Assembly: GCA_964019695.1 (NCBI GenBank)
Contig: OZ026520.1
Coordinates: 95,643,824 to 95,707,823 of the forward strand
Length of the DNA stretch: 64,000 nt
Reading direction: 5' to 3'
Source: Loripinus fragilis
Taxonomy: Eukaryota > Mollusca > Bivalvia > Lucinida > Lucinidae
In this document: piece after piece, positions 41,031 to 55,152 of the stretch
How the letters are laid out: every line of letters begins with the position of its first letter
How positions within the stretch are numbered: the first letter of the stretch is position 1
The notes under the pieces: model-generated
What the model was told of the DNA's origin: nothing
The model's database searches: none
Seen by the model: only the letters and a program-made list of their open reading frames with translations
Position numbers and translations under genes: made by a program

Positions 41031-42597
41031 ATTGTAAAACAGTCATTTGTCAATGAATTCAGATAAAATTTCCCACACAGATCAGGAATCAAAACGGAAA
41101 TAATTTGAAAATATTTTTGGAAGAAATTTAAATTTTCAAATTTTATTGAATTTAAGTTTAAATTTTAAAATTTTCTTAAAATCATTTTTAAAGCTTGGTT
41201 CTCTGGAGGAAAGACTCAACTGGTACTGGTTCTAGTAAATCAGGATGAGTTCCGTAACTCGTCATCTACGTCTCTTCTTTTCATAACCAACAGTCAATAT
41301 TCCGACTTCCGGGTTTAAATATATGATCTGACAGTCGTTTATCAATAAGTCAAGTTCATTAAATTTGTTAGTAGATTTCATGAGTGATGTATTGCATTAT
41401 GTACCAGAAAATGCAATTAAATTGCCATATACGAACAGTTTGACCAGGATTTGACTAATCAATCTGAGCAGGCTGGCCATGATACTCCGTTTTTGCAGAC
41501 TGGCTAGTACTGCTGTGCAAGCGGGTTTTCGTGATTGTATTCCCTTTTTTACTGAAATGTGCTATGAGTGCTTACTCACTTTAACTGTACCAGGATGGTG
41601 ACTAAGCATATAGGTATTTATTAAAACACTCTTAGAATACTTACACCCATTAGAACCGCCTTAATAGAGATGATACTTAAAGGCATAAGGAAACGCTTAA
41701 TAAGAGGATCCGCAGGGACTGGCAGGAACCATTCCCCCAAGCCTCATTGCTTAGAAAAATAAAATTCAATTGCATTTGGCTATTCAACTCACCGGATAGA
41801 GGCTATACTAATTTGAACACAAGCTTAAACCTTTTCAGCTAAATAAATCAACAGCAGCACCCCCCAGCTTCATCTGAGATCAAATTTTGTTCTTATTTCG
41901 ACCACACAAGCAGTAGTATTGTTTGATACTCATTAGAGTTGCCTCATACTCAAAATTGTTTTGGATCTACTCATTAGAACTGCCTCACCTGTATAATGAT
42001 ATAACACAGTTATTAAAGCTTATTTAAATACTTAAACCCCAATGAAGCACTTTCACACAGATACTCGTATTATGAGCTTTAGCGGGTTGTGATATTTCTC
42101 GTTTGACGAGGCCGTTCTAATGAGTAGTCTTTACTTACAGTCTTTTCAGAAATTTCAAATTTGGAATATACTTCATCAAAAAAAGAGGATGGGCAATTTC
42201 CACTGATATGGGCATTAAATCTAGACTTGGGTCTGGCCTTTTTAGTTGCTTGTAAATTACGGAATATTTCACATTCAGAACAAGCAGCGTATATTATGAT
42301 TAGAATGAAATGATGTGTTTCGTCCAGCATCAGGAACTCATCAGTGAAGATGCTCTACTTCAGACACAAAGTAAGTGGTATAGATTGCTGTTGTGGAACA
42401 AAGCTTGGTTTTTGGGACAAATTTGAAAGAGATTCAAACTGTTCGCGATTTTGGTTAAATTCACTTCAAAATTTGATCTTTAAATTTTGTAACTGAAGTT
42501 TATGTGAGATTATCCTTTAATGACTCTTACAGATGCCTTTAATTTTTTCTTTTTAACTTTTGGGTTCTTGAGATTCATTGAATTAATTTAGCCGTGG
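41031..42597. other. Unassigned DNA upstream of exon A; possible orphan exon
   Basis: This region should contain the FASTKD promoter and non-coding first exon, but I could not fix them. An ETS-like CCGGAAG on the minus strand sits near 41304-41313 (ACTTCCGGG on plus). A minus open frame at about 42140-42330 (KARPKSRFNAHISGNCPSSF) ends at a good-looking GAAAAGACT|GTAAGT donor; it matches nothing I know and may be chance. Confidence 0.3.
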
Positions 42598-42823
42598 CAT
42601 GAGATTTCCAACAATTTGGTATGTGCGACCAGCAATGGCTCAGACCAGCCTGCGCATACGCGCAGTCTGATCAGAGCCTTTGCTAGTCTTTTGAGTATTC
42701 TATGATTGTTAAGCTACTGACTGAACACCATTTGGAGCTTCTAAGCTTAACAATAGGCTGCAGAGGCTCGTCCGAGTGTACACATGTCAAAATGCCGCAT
42801 TGTTGGAAATCATATGCACTGGC
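42598..42823. mobile_element. MITE with GATTTCCAACAATTTGG ends, copy 2
   Basis: It is the second copy of the element at 2561-2780, in the same orientation. The ends are GAGATTTCCAACAATTTGG and the inverse CATTGTTGGAAATC. The 42824-43550 stretch to its right has no feature that I can support. Confidence 0.7.
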
Positions 42824-43679
42824 TCAATTGAAACTATGAACTTTTTCATCAGACTAGTTTGAATAATTGGACTTTTGCTTGTGTCTGCTTGCGAGGGGGG
42901 TCATATATGAAATCCAGGATTTGTATCGCTTTTTGGTGACTTGAGTTAGTCTTTTGGGACGATTTTTTGCTTAACTATACGAGTTTGATATGTCGCAGAG
43001 ACAAAATTTAAAAATTCGAAAATTTGCAGATTTATGAAAGTGTTAGTACACAAATACAGTCTTCTGGTTTGGTAATCCGTGAAAATAGTGCCTTTAGAAA
43101 TTTAGCACTTGTCGCTTCTGGGTCCTTTATGGCGTAAATGGGTGCTTTATTTGACTTTAAATGTGCATGTGATTCAACATTGGTCTATGTTTGCCGGGCT
43201 GATGCAGAAAAATGCATCTTTGTGTGGACTATTTTGTCACAGACTCCCCGCACACTCCCCAGGTAACGTATGACGCCGGTCGGCTTTCAGACTAAATTTT
43301 TTTACTGTCCCTCAAAGAACGGAGAATGCTGAGAAAACGAAATTATCAAGGTAGGTTGTCTTTTCACTTTTTTGATAGGTAAATGACAGATCTGTATCTA
43401 TACTGAACCACACTTCTAACACAAAATCAAACAGAAGCTTTAATATTACATATATTGTTTTTGCATTATAACGCAATTTTATCAAAAATTAAAACACTTA
43501 TGAAAATGAAAGTATAACTCCATCGGTCAATTATTCCCTTTTCTACATCGGCATCTACATCATAAGTCAACGCAGTCACTCTTGACTCTTATGCGAGGGT
43601 GGTGATGCTGGTAAAAGAACGGAAAAGAAAGATAGTAAAGTTAGAAGAACCGGGGATAGATAAAAGATAGAAGAAAGTT

Positions 43680-44075
43680 GCTAAGTTTGGCCCAGCCACA
43701 TGTTCATCCCCCGAGGTTCATCCCTTCAACTCCAACCAATCCGGCTACAGTGACTGCTAAGGCGCATGGTAACCCCACCGGCGTAGCTCTGAGAATCACT
43801 AGAAACTACTTGTGGCTGGCGTCGACTGCAGATTTAATACTTGATGTTGGACAGCCCCTGCTTGAAGGATACCAAGTCAGGGGCTTCAGCTACATCTGAT
43901 GGCAGTGAGTTCCATGTTATGATAGTATGTGGAAAAAAAACTGTTCTTGTAGTATGCTGTTCTTTTAATCATAACCTGATTGGGTGAATGTCTGCCATAA
44001 TCCCTGACAGGTACAATGATTTCGGCAAGACCTCTTATATCAATTAAGTTACATACCTGGAACTTGGAAGTGTGG
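43680..44075 (-). pseudogene. CR1-like LINE C-terminal fragment
   Basis: Minus-strand readings include FQVCNLIDIRGLAEIIVPVR, RTAYYKNSFFS and, after a frame change, DVAEAPDLVSFKQGLSNIK. This is the usual end of CR1/Jockey-like RT proteins ('YKnSFFp.ti..WN.LP...aps...FK..L'). It is 5'-truncated and broken, and was followed by a 3' UTR down to about 43650. Confidence 0.6.
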
Positions 44076-44098
44076 GTCAGCATATATCTTTATATGTA

Positions 44099-44650
44099 GC
44101 CGAGTTTTCTCTGACGTTTTAGTGGCTTTTTTTATTTTGATATTTGCCACTACCGTCAGAGCAACTTAGTTATTGAAAATCCAGAATTGTCCCAGCCAGT
44201 CGTGGCTGGGCACTTTCAATAAAAAATATGGTAAATAAATGAAAGATCCTTGACATTAAAAGTTAAAATAGGGTCGAGTTATGATTTATCTCTAAAATAA
44301 AATGATATTTTTCATTTAAATCTTACGAAGATGGAAATTATCCACACCTTTTGTAGCCTACCCTCTGTACACATATAGTTGGTGATTAAGCTATATTCAA
44401 TACCCATCATTTCCCATTAATCACTTAAAAAGGGAAACTACTTTTATTTTTTAGTTGTATGTTCATTAGTTTTATCCTTTTAAGCAGTTATCTAATGAAT
44501 ACATCATTCACCTGTCAATATTTTGGTAAAAATACCCAATTTTTGATAAGTGAAGAACATTCTGGATTTTAGCAAAAGGAGTTACTCTAATGTTAGAGGC
44601 AAATATCAAAATATGGAAAAGCCACTAAACATCAGAGAAGGCTCGGATTA
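44099..44650. mobile_element. 550 bp MITE with ~50 bp inverted ends
   Basis: The left end GCCGAGTTTTCTCTGACGTT TTAGTGGC...GATATTTGCC pairs with the right end GGCAAATATC...GCCACTAAACATCAGAGAAG GCTCGG. A TA lies just outside on each side, within one to two bases. The interior has no gene. Target duplication and superfamily are uncertain. Confidence 0.7.
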
Positions 44651-46866
44651 CTGTATATGTTGAACGGTAGGACCACTTCTGGTACATTAACCGCATGCAG
44701 AAAAAAGTCCAAGCAATGTCCTGAAAAAAGCTGCAGATGCTCGAAATCCGGTGCATATAATAACAGGAATGGACCGGAACGCACCGGAATGGGCCTCCAA
44801 AACCGGAATGGACATCAAAATTAATTGTTTTATGAAACTAAATTTATTATTTTATCTTGATATTTAAGTTTCTATTGATATTGCACCTTTTGAAGTGCAT
44901 ATGAGCTCCGTCAGTGGTTTGTTACATGGTTGACGTATACCCATTTAAATTGTGTCCGTTCATATTAAAGATGCACATTCTATAGAAATAAGGGCAAGTC
45001 TGATCAACTGGCAACTGTGTTCATTATAGTCCCCATGCCAATGCTCACAAGATCGTCCCTGGTCTTTACAAATAGTCAAGCATATGCCAAGATATAAGAG
45101 CTGTTCTGTGAGACCCATCTGGGCAACCCCACATAAATAGCCCATATTGGACCAATATATCATGTTTACTGGTAAAGCATTTCGTTATTTGAGTGCTAGA
45201 ACAATCACTGCATCCAAAATGATTTTTCTGCAATAGAACTATGCATATAATATGAAAAAGGAATGCAGTGATCTTTATTCCATACATTCATACCTATAGG
45301 TGAAAGGTGACTGGTGTAAGTAAGCCTTAGTAAGGTACTAGAATATCAGGGTAAGACAGAAAATATTTTAGAAAACATTTTTTGCATTGAAACTAACTGG
45401 ACACCGAAGATTTTTAATATTTTATATTATAGTGGAGTAAGCTAATTTCGCCAAGAATGTAGTTTCGCCAATTGAAAATTACCACTGTTTTTTCACTTGT
45501 GAGATGTCACAGGCTCGTTCTGAAAAGGGAATATCCACGGGCAAAAGAAAACTGTATGTTTAGTTGTTAAGCCATAAGAAAATGTATATCTGAGTGGTAA
45601 AATAATGGTCACTTACCTGCATCAATGTTTTCCCGCCATTTTCACTAATTCTTTTTAACCCCAATCTTTAAATTATGATCCTGATATGTTTTATACATTG
45701 AATACATCGCTTCCTCCATCTTCATTTGTGTTGACATCATCACCATGGAGGTAAGCAAACTCGGTGATGTATTGAGGTCCAAAATGGGGAAATCATTGAT
45801 TTTATCATAAGGGGGTTCTTATTAATGTTAAGACTCAGAAACAATGGTCTGGCTAATAAGCGGCTGTATGAACCATATATCTAAAAATGATTTTTAGATA
45901 ATTGATATCAATCTTTAACTTGCAATGGCTTCATGTATCCCTAAAGTAAATAAAAGAAAGCTTTTATGTCTACTTTTTCATTTACTGTCTGTGTGGTAGC
46001 ACCCCAATGAACCTAGGGGTTCAAATCAATCTGAATTTAAATTGAATATTGAAAAAAAACATGACCAATATATTTTGGATTACAATTAAATAAATTGTAG
46101 AAGATTCACAATAATTTATGTCCATTGACTGAAAAAAATGGTTTGTCTCATATTATCTATTGATTTTTTATCTATCCAACCCTTTATGAGGCCTCTTTTT
46201 TCAGGTCAACAAGAGTTGTTGAACTTAGATTACTATTTTCAAGATGGCAGAAAAACGGGTGCACAAACAAATCAAAGTTTTTGAAAATTAAAAAAACATA
46301 TTTTGATGGTCTAAGGTATCACATATTATTATAAAAGGTTGAAATTTTACGATAAAATCATTTTCTGGTCAGGTTGTATTTTGTTTTGCTATCCTTAGAG
46401 CCATATCTGCTTATGTTGGCGGAAACTGATTATCCCAGTATATCCTAGTGTAAGCAATAATCACGCACTTAACGCTGGTCGGTAAAATTAACATATTCAA
46501 AATCATTAAACAAAAAATGATTGCATATTCTCACCTTTATCTATGTAAACTCTCGCCACATAACGAATGATAAGCTTCAAATCACTATTTTTCCAGGCAT
46601 CAACCGGTCTCGAAAATCCCAGACAAATATGGGGGCTTGCTACCTACGTCATCAATAATCACGCACTTCTCAAAAACCCAATTTTATGGGAAGCCATGCA
46701 TACAACACTTTTAAAAGTACGATCAAATAAAATAATGCTAACTTTATCAATGTAACAGGTAATAAACAGATATAAATACTGCAGAATTATTAATTGATTT
46801 GATTCCGCACACCAAATAGAACAAGTTTTAACCCAACTTATTTACAATTTTGCTTTCAAACAATAA

Positions 46867-48174
46867 TTATTTTTCAATGGGTGTACCAGGACTGTCATGG
46901 CAAGGGCAATAAAAGGTATCCTTTGCCCTAAGTCTGTAAACACTACAGCAGAATTTCAGATGTGTCCAGTGTAAGCAGTCCTTATGCATGCATTGACCCC
47001 ATTTTGTAAAGTAAACAGAATTTGAATTGATTAACTCTGCAGGCTGGTATTTTCCACACTGACAACACTTCTCATCGTCTGCTATTTCCTCATCAGAGGA
47101 AGAATAGGATGGTTCTATTGTAGGCACATTGTGCTTCTTTGTAATTAATCCAGATGGTCCGGGTACTGGTTCTGAAAATTTCTGCTTCTTGGCTTTTTGT
47201 TTATCTTTTGATATTTTACTGGGTACTTTTTTATCCTTGATGTTTGACTTGCCTGGTTTCTTTTTAGTATTAACAGCTTCATTGTGCTCATTGATTTTCT
47301 GAATAACAGCAGTCTCTGTCATCCCTCTTCCAGATACAACAGAACTAAGACATCTTCTTTTCTTTGCTGGTTTTTTGCGCCTGCCAATGCTATCCGCCTT
47401 ACTCTTAAAAAACTTTTCTGATATCACAATTACTTCACTATCTGATTCAACTGACTTAACCTCATGAGAAATCTCTACTTCTGACTGCAAATTTGCATCA
47501 TCTTGGATTGTACCATCTACCACTGTAACATCTACTTCTTCTTTCTTGGTCTGGTCTGATCTTTTTAGAACTTCTGCTGGCTTAAAAAGTGATTTATTCA
47601 CAACAGATGGATTAAATTCATAGATCCCTGCCTTTCTAAATGAATTTATGAGATTTGTAGGAGACAGTGCCTTGCTGTATGCCTTACAGGCCACACCACA
47701 AATAGAATATTTATCAACTCCAGCGCAGGAATGCTCCCTCATATACTTGTGACAATCTGCATTATAAATACGTTCAAATGGCCCAAAGCATCCAATGTCA
47801 AGAGGCTGCAACACATGGCTGGTATGTGCAGGGAGAATGAATAAATGAGTATTATGATTTCTTGCCCAGTCAATTAAAGGTAGAGAAATGTGAGAACTGT
47901 GTCCATCATACAGAACTAGTATAGGTTTACTCTCACTTTTGCCTTGCGCATATTTGGGAAAGTGGTTAGGTAAATAGCTCATGAATATTTCCATATTTGA
48001 CCAGCCTGTTGGACTCATAGTTCCTTCTGTTCCTGGAGTACTTCCTGCAAGCAGTTCCTGTCACATCCGCTGACCAGGGAAAATAAAAAATGGCGGTATA
48101 TGCTGCCCTAAAGCATTGCCACATCCAATAACAGTAACTGTCTCTCCTTTACCAGGGGTTACAGCAGGGGGTGG
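46867..48174 (-). pseudogene. Pogo-like transposase, C-terminal half with PHD-like finger
   Basis: This half holds the later catalytic part of the DDE domain: ILVLYDGHSSHISL (second Asp) and LPAHTSHVLQPLDIGCFGPF (third Asp). A basic, lysine-rich linker of about 150 residues follows. A C-terminal cysteine/histidine cluster begins CCQCGKYQP and continues through GQCMHKDCLHW to FYCPCH, a PHD-like zinc finger (47100-46900). The reading from the hAT insertion point is in frame with the N-terminal half except for one TGA at 48061-48063, just after FFIFPGQRM. Apart from that stop it is well preserved. Confidence 0.85.
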
Positions 48175-51100
48175 CAGAGTTGGGGTAATTAAAAATGTAA
48201 TTGTTATTAATTGTAATTTAATTACATTTTCCAAAGTAATTGCATGTAATTGTAATTAAGACATTTCTTTAATTACAGTAATTGAATGTAATTAATTACA
48301 TGGTCAAAAATGGCAGTAATTAACAATTACTTTCAATTACTTTTTAATTACTTTTCAGATCAGTTATGAGCTTCAGTTATCTAAGAATGGCGTAGATATT
48401 TAAAATGCTGCTATATGGTTCTTGGTCTTTGTAAATGCATATATTATCATTTGCTGTACTCTATATATAGGAAAAGTTCAATGCAACATGGAACAAATGA
48501 GAATTGGAACTAGTCATGCTAGTATACAGATAAGATAGCATATAACAATTTTACCACAGTTACCTCTCCTATTTTGAAAGCACCCTTTTTTAAGCAACTT
48601 GAATATTCTTTGTTCATCTGCTTAACAAGATAAGGCTTTGTGACAACCAACCTTTATTAGTTAAGTTACCAAAACAATACAAAAACAAAGGAGTGAAAAT
48701 CTCAACAATAGTATTTATAGTAGAGGAGCCAGGTTTCAAAAATGTCAAAAATAAGCATTTAGGTATGCCCCCTTTTTAGCAGAATTTTCACTAGTTTTAT
48801 CCTTTAGTACATAGTATAGGCAGTATGAAACCAGATATTGCACTCAATTTAAGTCTTGCAAACATACCTGTAACAGTGTGTTTTATACGTTACCCCTCAT
48901 TTTCTTAAAAACAAAAATATGTAATTAAGTCTATTTAGGTAGAAGTTGAAATATTTAAATGAACAAAACATTTATGCAATCTGTAAGAACATGCTATTCT
49001 CTACACATATTGATGTTTTTAAAAGTTGTTTGGGTCCATTATAATGTCATTTACGTTACAATTTCAACTATACCCTTTAAAATTATTGATATTTTGTTAA
49101 AAAGTTTCATTTGACAAAATTTTCAATATGTGTTAAACTTTAAGATAACATGTATTTAAAAGAACATTTACTGACCATTTCAAAACTGCAAACAGATACG
49201 TTCCAACACAAGTACTTTGTCAGTTATAAGCTGTTTAATTTGATGACCATAGATAAAACTTTATATAAGTTTAGAACCTTTTAAGTTTGAAAATTAGCAT
49301 GCAATTTTTTCTGTTAGCTTTTAAACACCATATGATAATTGTTTTGATATCACCGACTTTAGAGTAATACTTAACAACATTTCTGAGGTAAAATATCATT
49401 TTGTTGTTAGATTTTCAATATGTAACATATAAAACAAAGTTGAAGACAAACAAATATTGCTTAAAAGCTTAAATTATACATCACTGTAAAGTTTATTCCA
49501 TTAAAAAAAAGGGGGGGCTGTGTTTGATAGGCATAAAAAGAGCATTTGTTCCAAAAGAAGAAGTTATCAGTACTAATTATGAGACTGTGTATATGGTTGT
49601 ATTTTTTCTTTTAAGAAATGGTAAATGTTTTGACTTACAAACAAAACACATTGTTTGCTAATTTTTCTATGTTAAGTTATGCAATTTATAAACGTATAAA
49701 GTCATAAGTCTGATGCAAAATCTCAACTAGGATACATTTCCTTAAGCTTGTTCAGTCTAATTTGATAAAGTAACATATATAACTATAAATAAACGAAACA
49801 TATATCATGATTATATATTTTGTCTCAACCATTTTCCATATACAACTGAGCCTGAAAACCTAAAACAAATTTAGATATTTGCACATTTTTTTCTTTTAAT
49901 TGAACAAAACTATCTAATAAACTATTCAGAAGCAACCAAAGCCTTGTGTCGAACCTGTTCACACTCATCACAATATATAAAATAGTAAATAACATATCTG
50001 TTCTATCAAATCAGATTCATTTATGATAAAATATCTAAGAATTTCTGAAATGATGTGTTGGAAACTTTTTTTGTTGTTGTTCCTATTAGCTGTGGATGTT
50101 TTGTATCGGGCCTTTATTTTCTCATTTGTTTCAAGTTCAGCAATCATCTTGACAAGGAAGAGAGCTAGTTGCTTCACTTTAATTATATTGTAGATATCTG
50201 TGTTCTGTGTCCCTTCCTTAAGGTGCAGTGCGTCAGTCAGGAGTCTGTGATTGTGATATTTCCTAGTCATGTTCACTTATAGAAAGAAGACGTTTGCTGG
50301 CAATCTAATTAGCATCACCCCTTTATGAATATATAAAATAAAATGTTGTTTACATTACATTAACTTTAAGGAAACATAAGTGTTTGTTATCATTTATTCT
50401 TTACGAGAGTGGCTCTGTTATGCAAATTGTTTAAGACATATCTATTTATGCATAAATCAAAACTCAGAAGGTGACTTTTGAATTTATTCTAGCTATGAAC
50501 TTTAATTTCAGCTCATTTTTAACATGGCTTTCATTTTTTGATTAATGAAACTGATAGTCCTTTTAACTTAACACAACTAATCATTTGTCAAAGCAATGCA
50601 AACTTTAAAACTGAATGGGCTATTCAAAATGAATTATTGCCGTTGAAATTGTGGAATTCATCCATAAGGATGGGTTTAACATGGCAAGGCAGTGATCATA
50701 TCCAAGAAATCTAGATTTCTTCAGTTGTAATTAACGATACCAAATTAACTTTATAAAACTTCAACAGAGAGAAAATGTTTAAGCCAAATTTAACTTGGAC
50801 GCATTAGAATGACCGTTTAAAAGATTATTTACATTTAATCAGAATGTTGATAGGAATAGCAATATCTTAGAGTAAAAAAGCAGTCATAAGATCAAACTTA
50901 GTGTTAGCAATTAGTGCTAACATAGCTGATGTTAAGTTCTATCGTAATACCATAACAGTCATTGGACCCCATTTTAAACCAACTGCTGCAGGAAACCTGT
51001 CAGTTGATTCCCTTTATATGCGTTAAGTAATAGATGAGTTGAAAACACATCAGGGTATAGAGACAAAAAGGCATACAATAAATTATCTACTGTGCTAATA

Positions 51101-53643
51101 AAATAATAATTATATGGACAATAGAGAAGGCACCATAGTTAGTATCATTACTTACACAAATAATAGATTTACATGTTATGCAAAGAAATTATACATAAAC
51201 TTAACAAATAGTATGTTTGCATGTTTAATTTGTTGGTCACTCTTTTTATCGATCGTCTGCATAAAAAATTGTATTTCTTTTGATTTGTAAAAGTATCATG
51301 ATACATCTCAGAATAGTGATAACATTGTCTCTATTGCCAATTGCACTATATGTAAGTATGATACAGCATATCATTTGTTGAGTAAACAATCTGAAAGTAT
51401 TCTCTGAAAGTAGCATAAGTATGGATTTTATTTCTATTGCATTAACTATCAATATACCATAAATATAGCATCGTTTAACAAGTTGTTACATGTTTATGGG
51501 TATTAATTAGTTAGTTTTAAGAACTGAACGACGGTTGTTATGATTACTTATTGTGAGTGTAAAAAAAAATAGTGTCCTGCTGAATAAAACAAACATTAAA
51601 GCAGATTCTATCACGTATGCTGATAAGCTATATAGCTAAAAGGCAAACGTCTGCAAACATTCTGGAATATATGATCAATCAAGTCCTACTCTAGAAAGTT
51701 ATTTGCTAAAGGTCCGGATTATCGAAGTCTAATCATTTAGAAATGTCTACAATACTAACAATGCAGGGAAGCTTTTCCAACTTATTAACAGACATGTGTC
51801 TGTTTCTTAAGTATTAAAATGGTAATTTAGAATAAATGCTGTCCTGTTTCATTGCTTCACAAACTTGTAGAACCAGGCAATACAATGATTAAAGCAATGA
51901 TTTTTATATTTTTGTTATATATGTTACCAATATAAATAGTATTCTTTTTCACCAAAGCAGACATGCTGTAGATACTAAAATATTATAACCCCAAGGATAG
52001 CTAAGGCGGGTGCTAAATCAGAGACAGAAATCATCACCATTTCCACAAACCTCAGATTTGTTTCATATGACACCGATGGAGGTATCTTTGATGTTTCACT
52101 TCTTGATTTGGACTTCTGCTTGGAATATCTTACATTTTTTAGAGTTTAAGATATATTTTGTGCCTTACTGTTTTAAATATAGCTGGTGTAACGAATACAT
52201 GTTTATAAATGCATATATTTGATGGCTTTTACAATGTGTGATGGATCTGGCTATGTAACTGTGTGCTTTTTATTTATCCATTGAGCTGTTGACGGTGAAG
52301 GAAAATGTCTTGTATACATGTATGTCATTTAAAGCCAATCAATGCATAAAAAGAAGCAAATAAATGGTAGTGGCACAGATTTTAAAGAATCATTTAAGCT
52401 TTTTGAAACAATTTAGTTATGAATAATAAATAGGTATCAATTATCCTATTTACATGATTCCTAAAACATATACTTAATGGCATTTTATGAGCTTTATTTT
52501 CAAGTTTTTCCCTTTAAACCAAATATGATTTTGTTGATGTTGCATCTCATTCATATTAAATGTTTAAAAATACAATATTGAGCACTAAGATAGTAGTCAA
52601 TTTCATTTTCACCTACTAGCTGCTTGAACGCATATACACATAACATTGCACAAAAATATTGTTTTAAAAGAAAGTAACGTATACAACAGAACTTCCAGGT
52701 GCTTAAACTAATATTATTATTCTGCTATTAAGCTGCATCTAATTAAAGTATCAATCATAACGATATGTAAGAAAACGATGCAAATGATAATAATACTATA
52801 CTAGGAGTTTACTTATTATCTAATGGTAACGTATATGACTTGGCTATTGCATGGTAAATGCACATGTTCATAAAAAGATAACAGATATTTTATAATATAT
52901 AAAGTAGCTTAGAAAATCTTAATGTACAAAAATCTCCCTCCACAAGTCTATTGGCAGCCCATGGCAAAGTAAACAATAGTAATATATTTGAATGTAAGTA
53001 ACGTATATAACAATTACGTAAGGGTAAGTCATTTAAACTTATTGTCAGTTTGGTGCTTTTAATTAAATTACTGTTAAGCAATATGCAGATAGTAGGAAAT
53101 GTGACTTATATGGTCTAAATAACTTTCGTTTTAGTAATGTAGCGAATAGCCTACTACATGAAGCCTGCATGAGGGTAGCTATGGTTACCCCATAATTAAA
53201 CATCTTTTGCAAGACTCAAAATTTGTGCAATATCTGTTTTCACACTTCTGAAACACAATACTAACTGAGGATATAGTCTAAAATTCTGCTACTTTCCGGC
53301 CACTTTTTTCCAATTTTTGAATCTCTGGCTCCCCTACTATTACTCAGACAATAGTATTGGTTATATATAGTGAATTGACTCCTTGAAGGCAATTTGTTAA
53401 ATTTTCACACCTGGGATTATTTGCTATCTTCAATATAATGATAATAATACATTGATCCCCATAAAATTTTTTGTGTGATTATTTTCTTACCCATCAATTT
53501 AAACATGTGTTTTGGATGCTCAAAAGAACTGTCTCATTGAGACGGTTCTTTTGAGTACCCACAATATATGTTTTGGATGAGAAATAAAAAAAAAAGTTTT
53601 TCAATACACACTCTTACTTGGAGGCCTGATAATAATAATAATG

Positions 53644-53675
<32 letters not shown>

Positions 53676-54434
53676 TATTATAACTATAATAATAATAAAA
53701 TGCGATTCAGAAAATTAAATTGGATTTCACTCATTCAGTGAACCTGGGACCTATCATTGTTGATATAACAAACAAGAAAAACTAAATAGAATAGATATTC
53801 CAGTGGGGACCAAAATAGCAACCTCTTGCTTGCAAAGCCATCATTTGGTAATAATTTAGTTCATCACTATCTGATATTCCTTTTTGTACTTTTTTTTTTG
53901 CCAACTTTCAAGTCTCATAGGGCCACACAGATTTCTTATTGACACTTTTTGAGAACAGAACTGTTATTCTCTGGCATTTAAGCTAGTCTTACAAAATCAT
54001 TTCCATTGTTTATCTTCCACATTGTAAGACTTTTCTCAGGCCAAATGTGTATTAATTTCTTTTAAGTTGCATCACTTGACAATAATACAAGAAGTCCTTA
54101 AAATAAAATCAACCTAATAGAAATATATTGAATTTAGAATGTCAAGGTTACTTTCACTTCAACTTCAATGATTTACTCTTCCACGCCCAATGGCAGGCAT
54201 TTACGGACTCAGACTTTTAAGGCGGTTTAACTCATTTCATATATCTCTGAAATTAAAATCTGAGTGACAGTGAAATGTAATTGTAATGTAATTAATTACA
54301 TTTGGCAAAGTAATTGTATGTAATTAATTACTTTGCTCAAAAGCCATGTAATTGTAATTGTAATTTAATTGAACAATTTCCAATGTAATTGTAAGTAATT
54401 AATTACTTTTTCAAAGTAATTGACCCCAAGTCTG
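48175..54434. mobile_element. 6.26 kb hAT-type element without recognisable transposase
   Basis: The ends are CAGAGTTGGGGTAATTA and the inverse of CAGACTTGGGGTCAATTAC. A perfect 8 bp duplication GGGGGTGG lies at 48167-48174 and 54435-54442. Subterminal DNA on both sides is packed with AATTAC/GTAATT words. The interior is very AT-rich with only short open frames, none resembling a hAT transposase. A hairpin MITE scrap and an AAT microsatellite lie near its right end. It inserted into the coding exon of the pogo-like transposase. Confidence 0.9.
53505..53720. repeat. Hairpin MITE fragment and AAT microsatellite
   Basis: The palindrome AAAAGAACTGTCTCATTGAG / ACGGTTCTTTTGAG with flanks TGTTTTGGATG and ACACTCTTACTTGGAGGCCT belongs to the CAGGACTTTAG family (53510-53625). 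It is followed by about 22 AAT/AATG-type triplets at 53627-53699. Confidence 0.65.
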
Positions 54435-55057
54435 GGGGGTGGTGCATCTCCAGAGTCGGTTCCAGCTACTATCTTTGGGGGAGTGTAATTCAATTTTAGA
54501 CCTTTTTCATCAATGTTATAAATTCTCTCAGGTGCCTTCTTTAAGTCATACTTTGTCAAAATATTGTCAAGTTCTTTGAAATATGATGAAACAGCCTCCT
54601 CAGACGTAGCCTTTGCCCTTGCAAGCTCAAGTGATATTGGCTTCCTCACTTTTAAATCAGGCCATCTTTTCATAAAATTATGAAACCACATCAGGCTGAA
54701 CGGATGATCTCCAACCCTCTTCCCCAAAGCAACAGCATAGGTACTGGCCATGTCGACAACTTGGGATCTGCTGTAGCCATAACCCCAAGATGCCATGACT
54801 TTAATATGTTGAACAAGACAGTTCTCCTCTTCTAAATTTAGGAGGGGTTCCCTGCCAGACTTTATAACTTCAACCCCTATCTTGCCGCTCACTCTGTTAC
54901 GTAATGTTGCCTCTGGTAAGCCAAATTTATTAGCTGCTCCTCTGATGGACATGCCACTGTCAGTTACACTGTAGTAAGCCTTGGTCATTGCTGATGGTGA
55001 ATATGGCCTGTATGATAACCCTTTTTTGGAAAGGGGCTCTGGGCTTGTGCACATATT
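54435..55057 (-). pseudogene. Pogo-like transposase, N-terminal half (exon 2)
   Basis: The exon follows a TTTGTATATTTCAG acceptor. It encodes a Psq-type helix-turn-helix (MSIRGAANKFGLPEATLRNR), then a CENP-B/Tc5-type DNA-binding domain (CLVQHIKVMASWGYGYSRSQ ... WFHNFMKRWPDL) and the start of the DDE domain with the first Asp (RIYNIDEKGLKLNY). The reading is open to the hAT insertion, which falls in a proline-rich stretch (GDAPPP). Confidence 0.87.
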
Positions 55058-55152
55058 CTGAAATATACAAATAGGAGTCAAGGTAAGAAAAGAGTAAAGT
55101 AAAACCCTATGAATTATTGATAAAAGAGATCCCTGCATTCAAGTTTTACCAC

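Noticed and set aside
43678..43899. Plus-strand 73-residue open frame as a gene
   Set aside because: It is antisense to the CR1-like LINE C-terminal fragment and 3' UTR on the minus strand.
48175..54434. Short open frames inside the hAT-type element (for example 49968-50276 minus) as genes
   Set aside because: They are isolated, AT-driven and lack motifs of hAT transposases or any known family.
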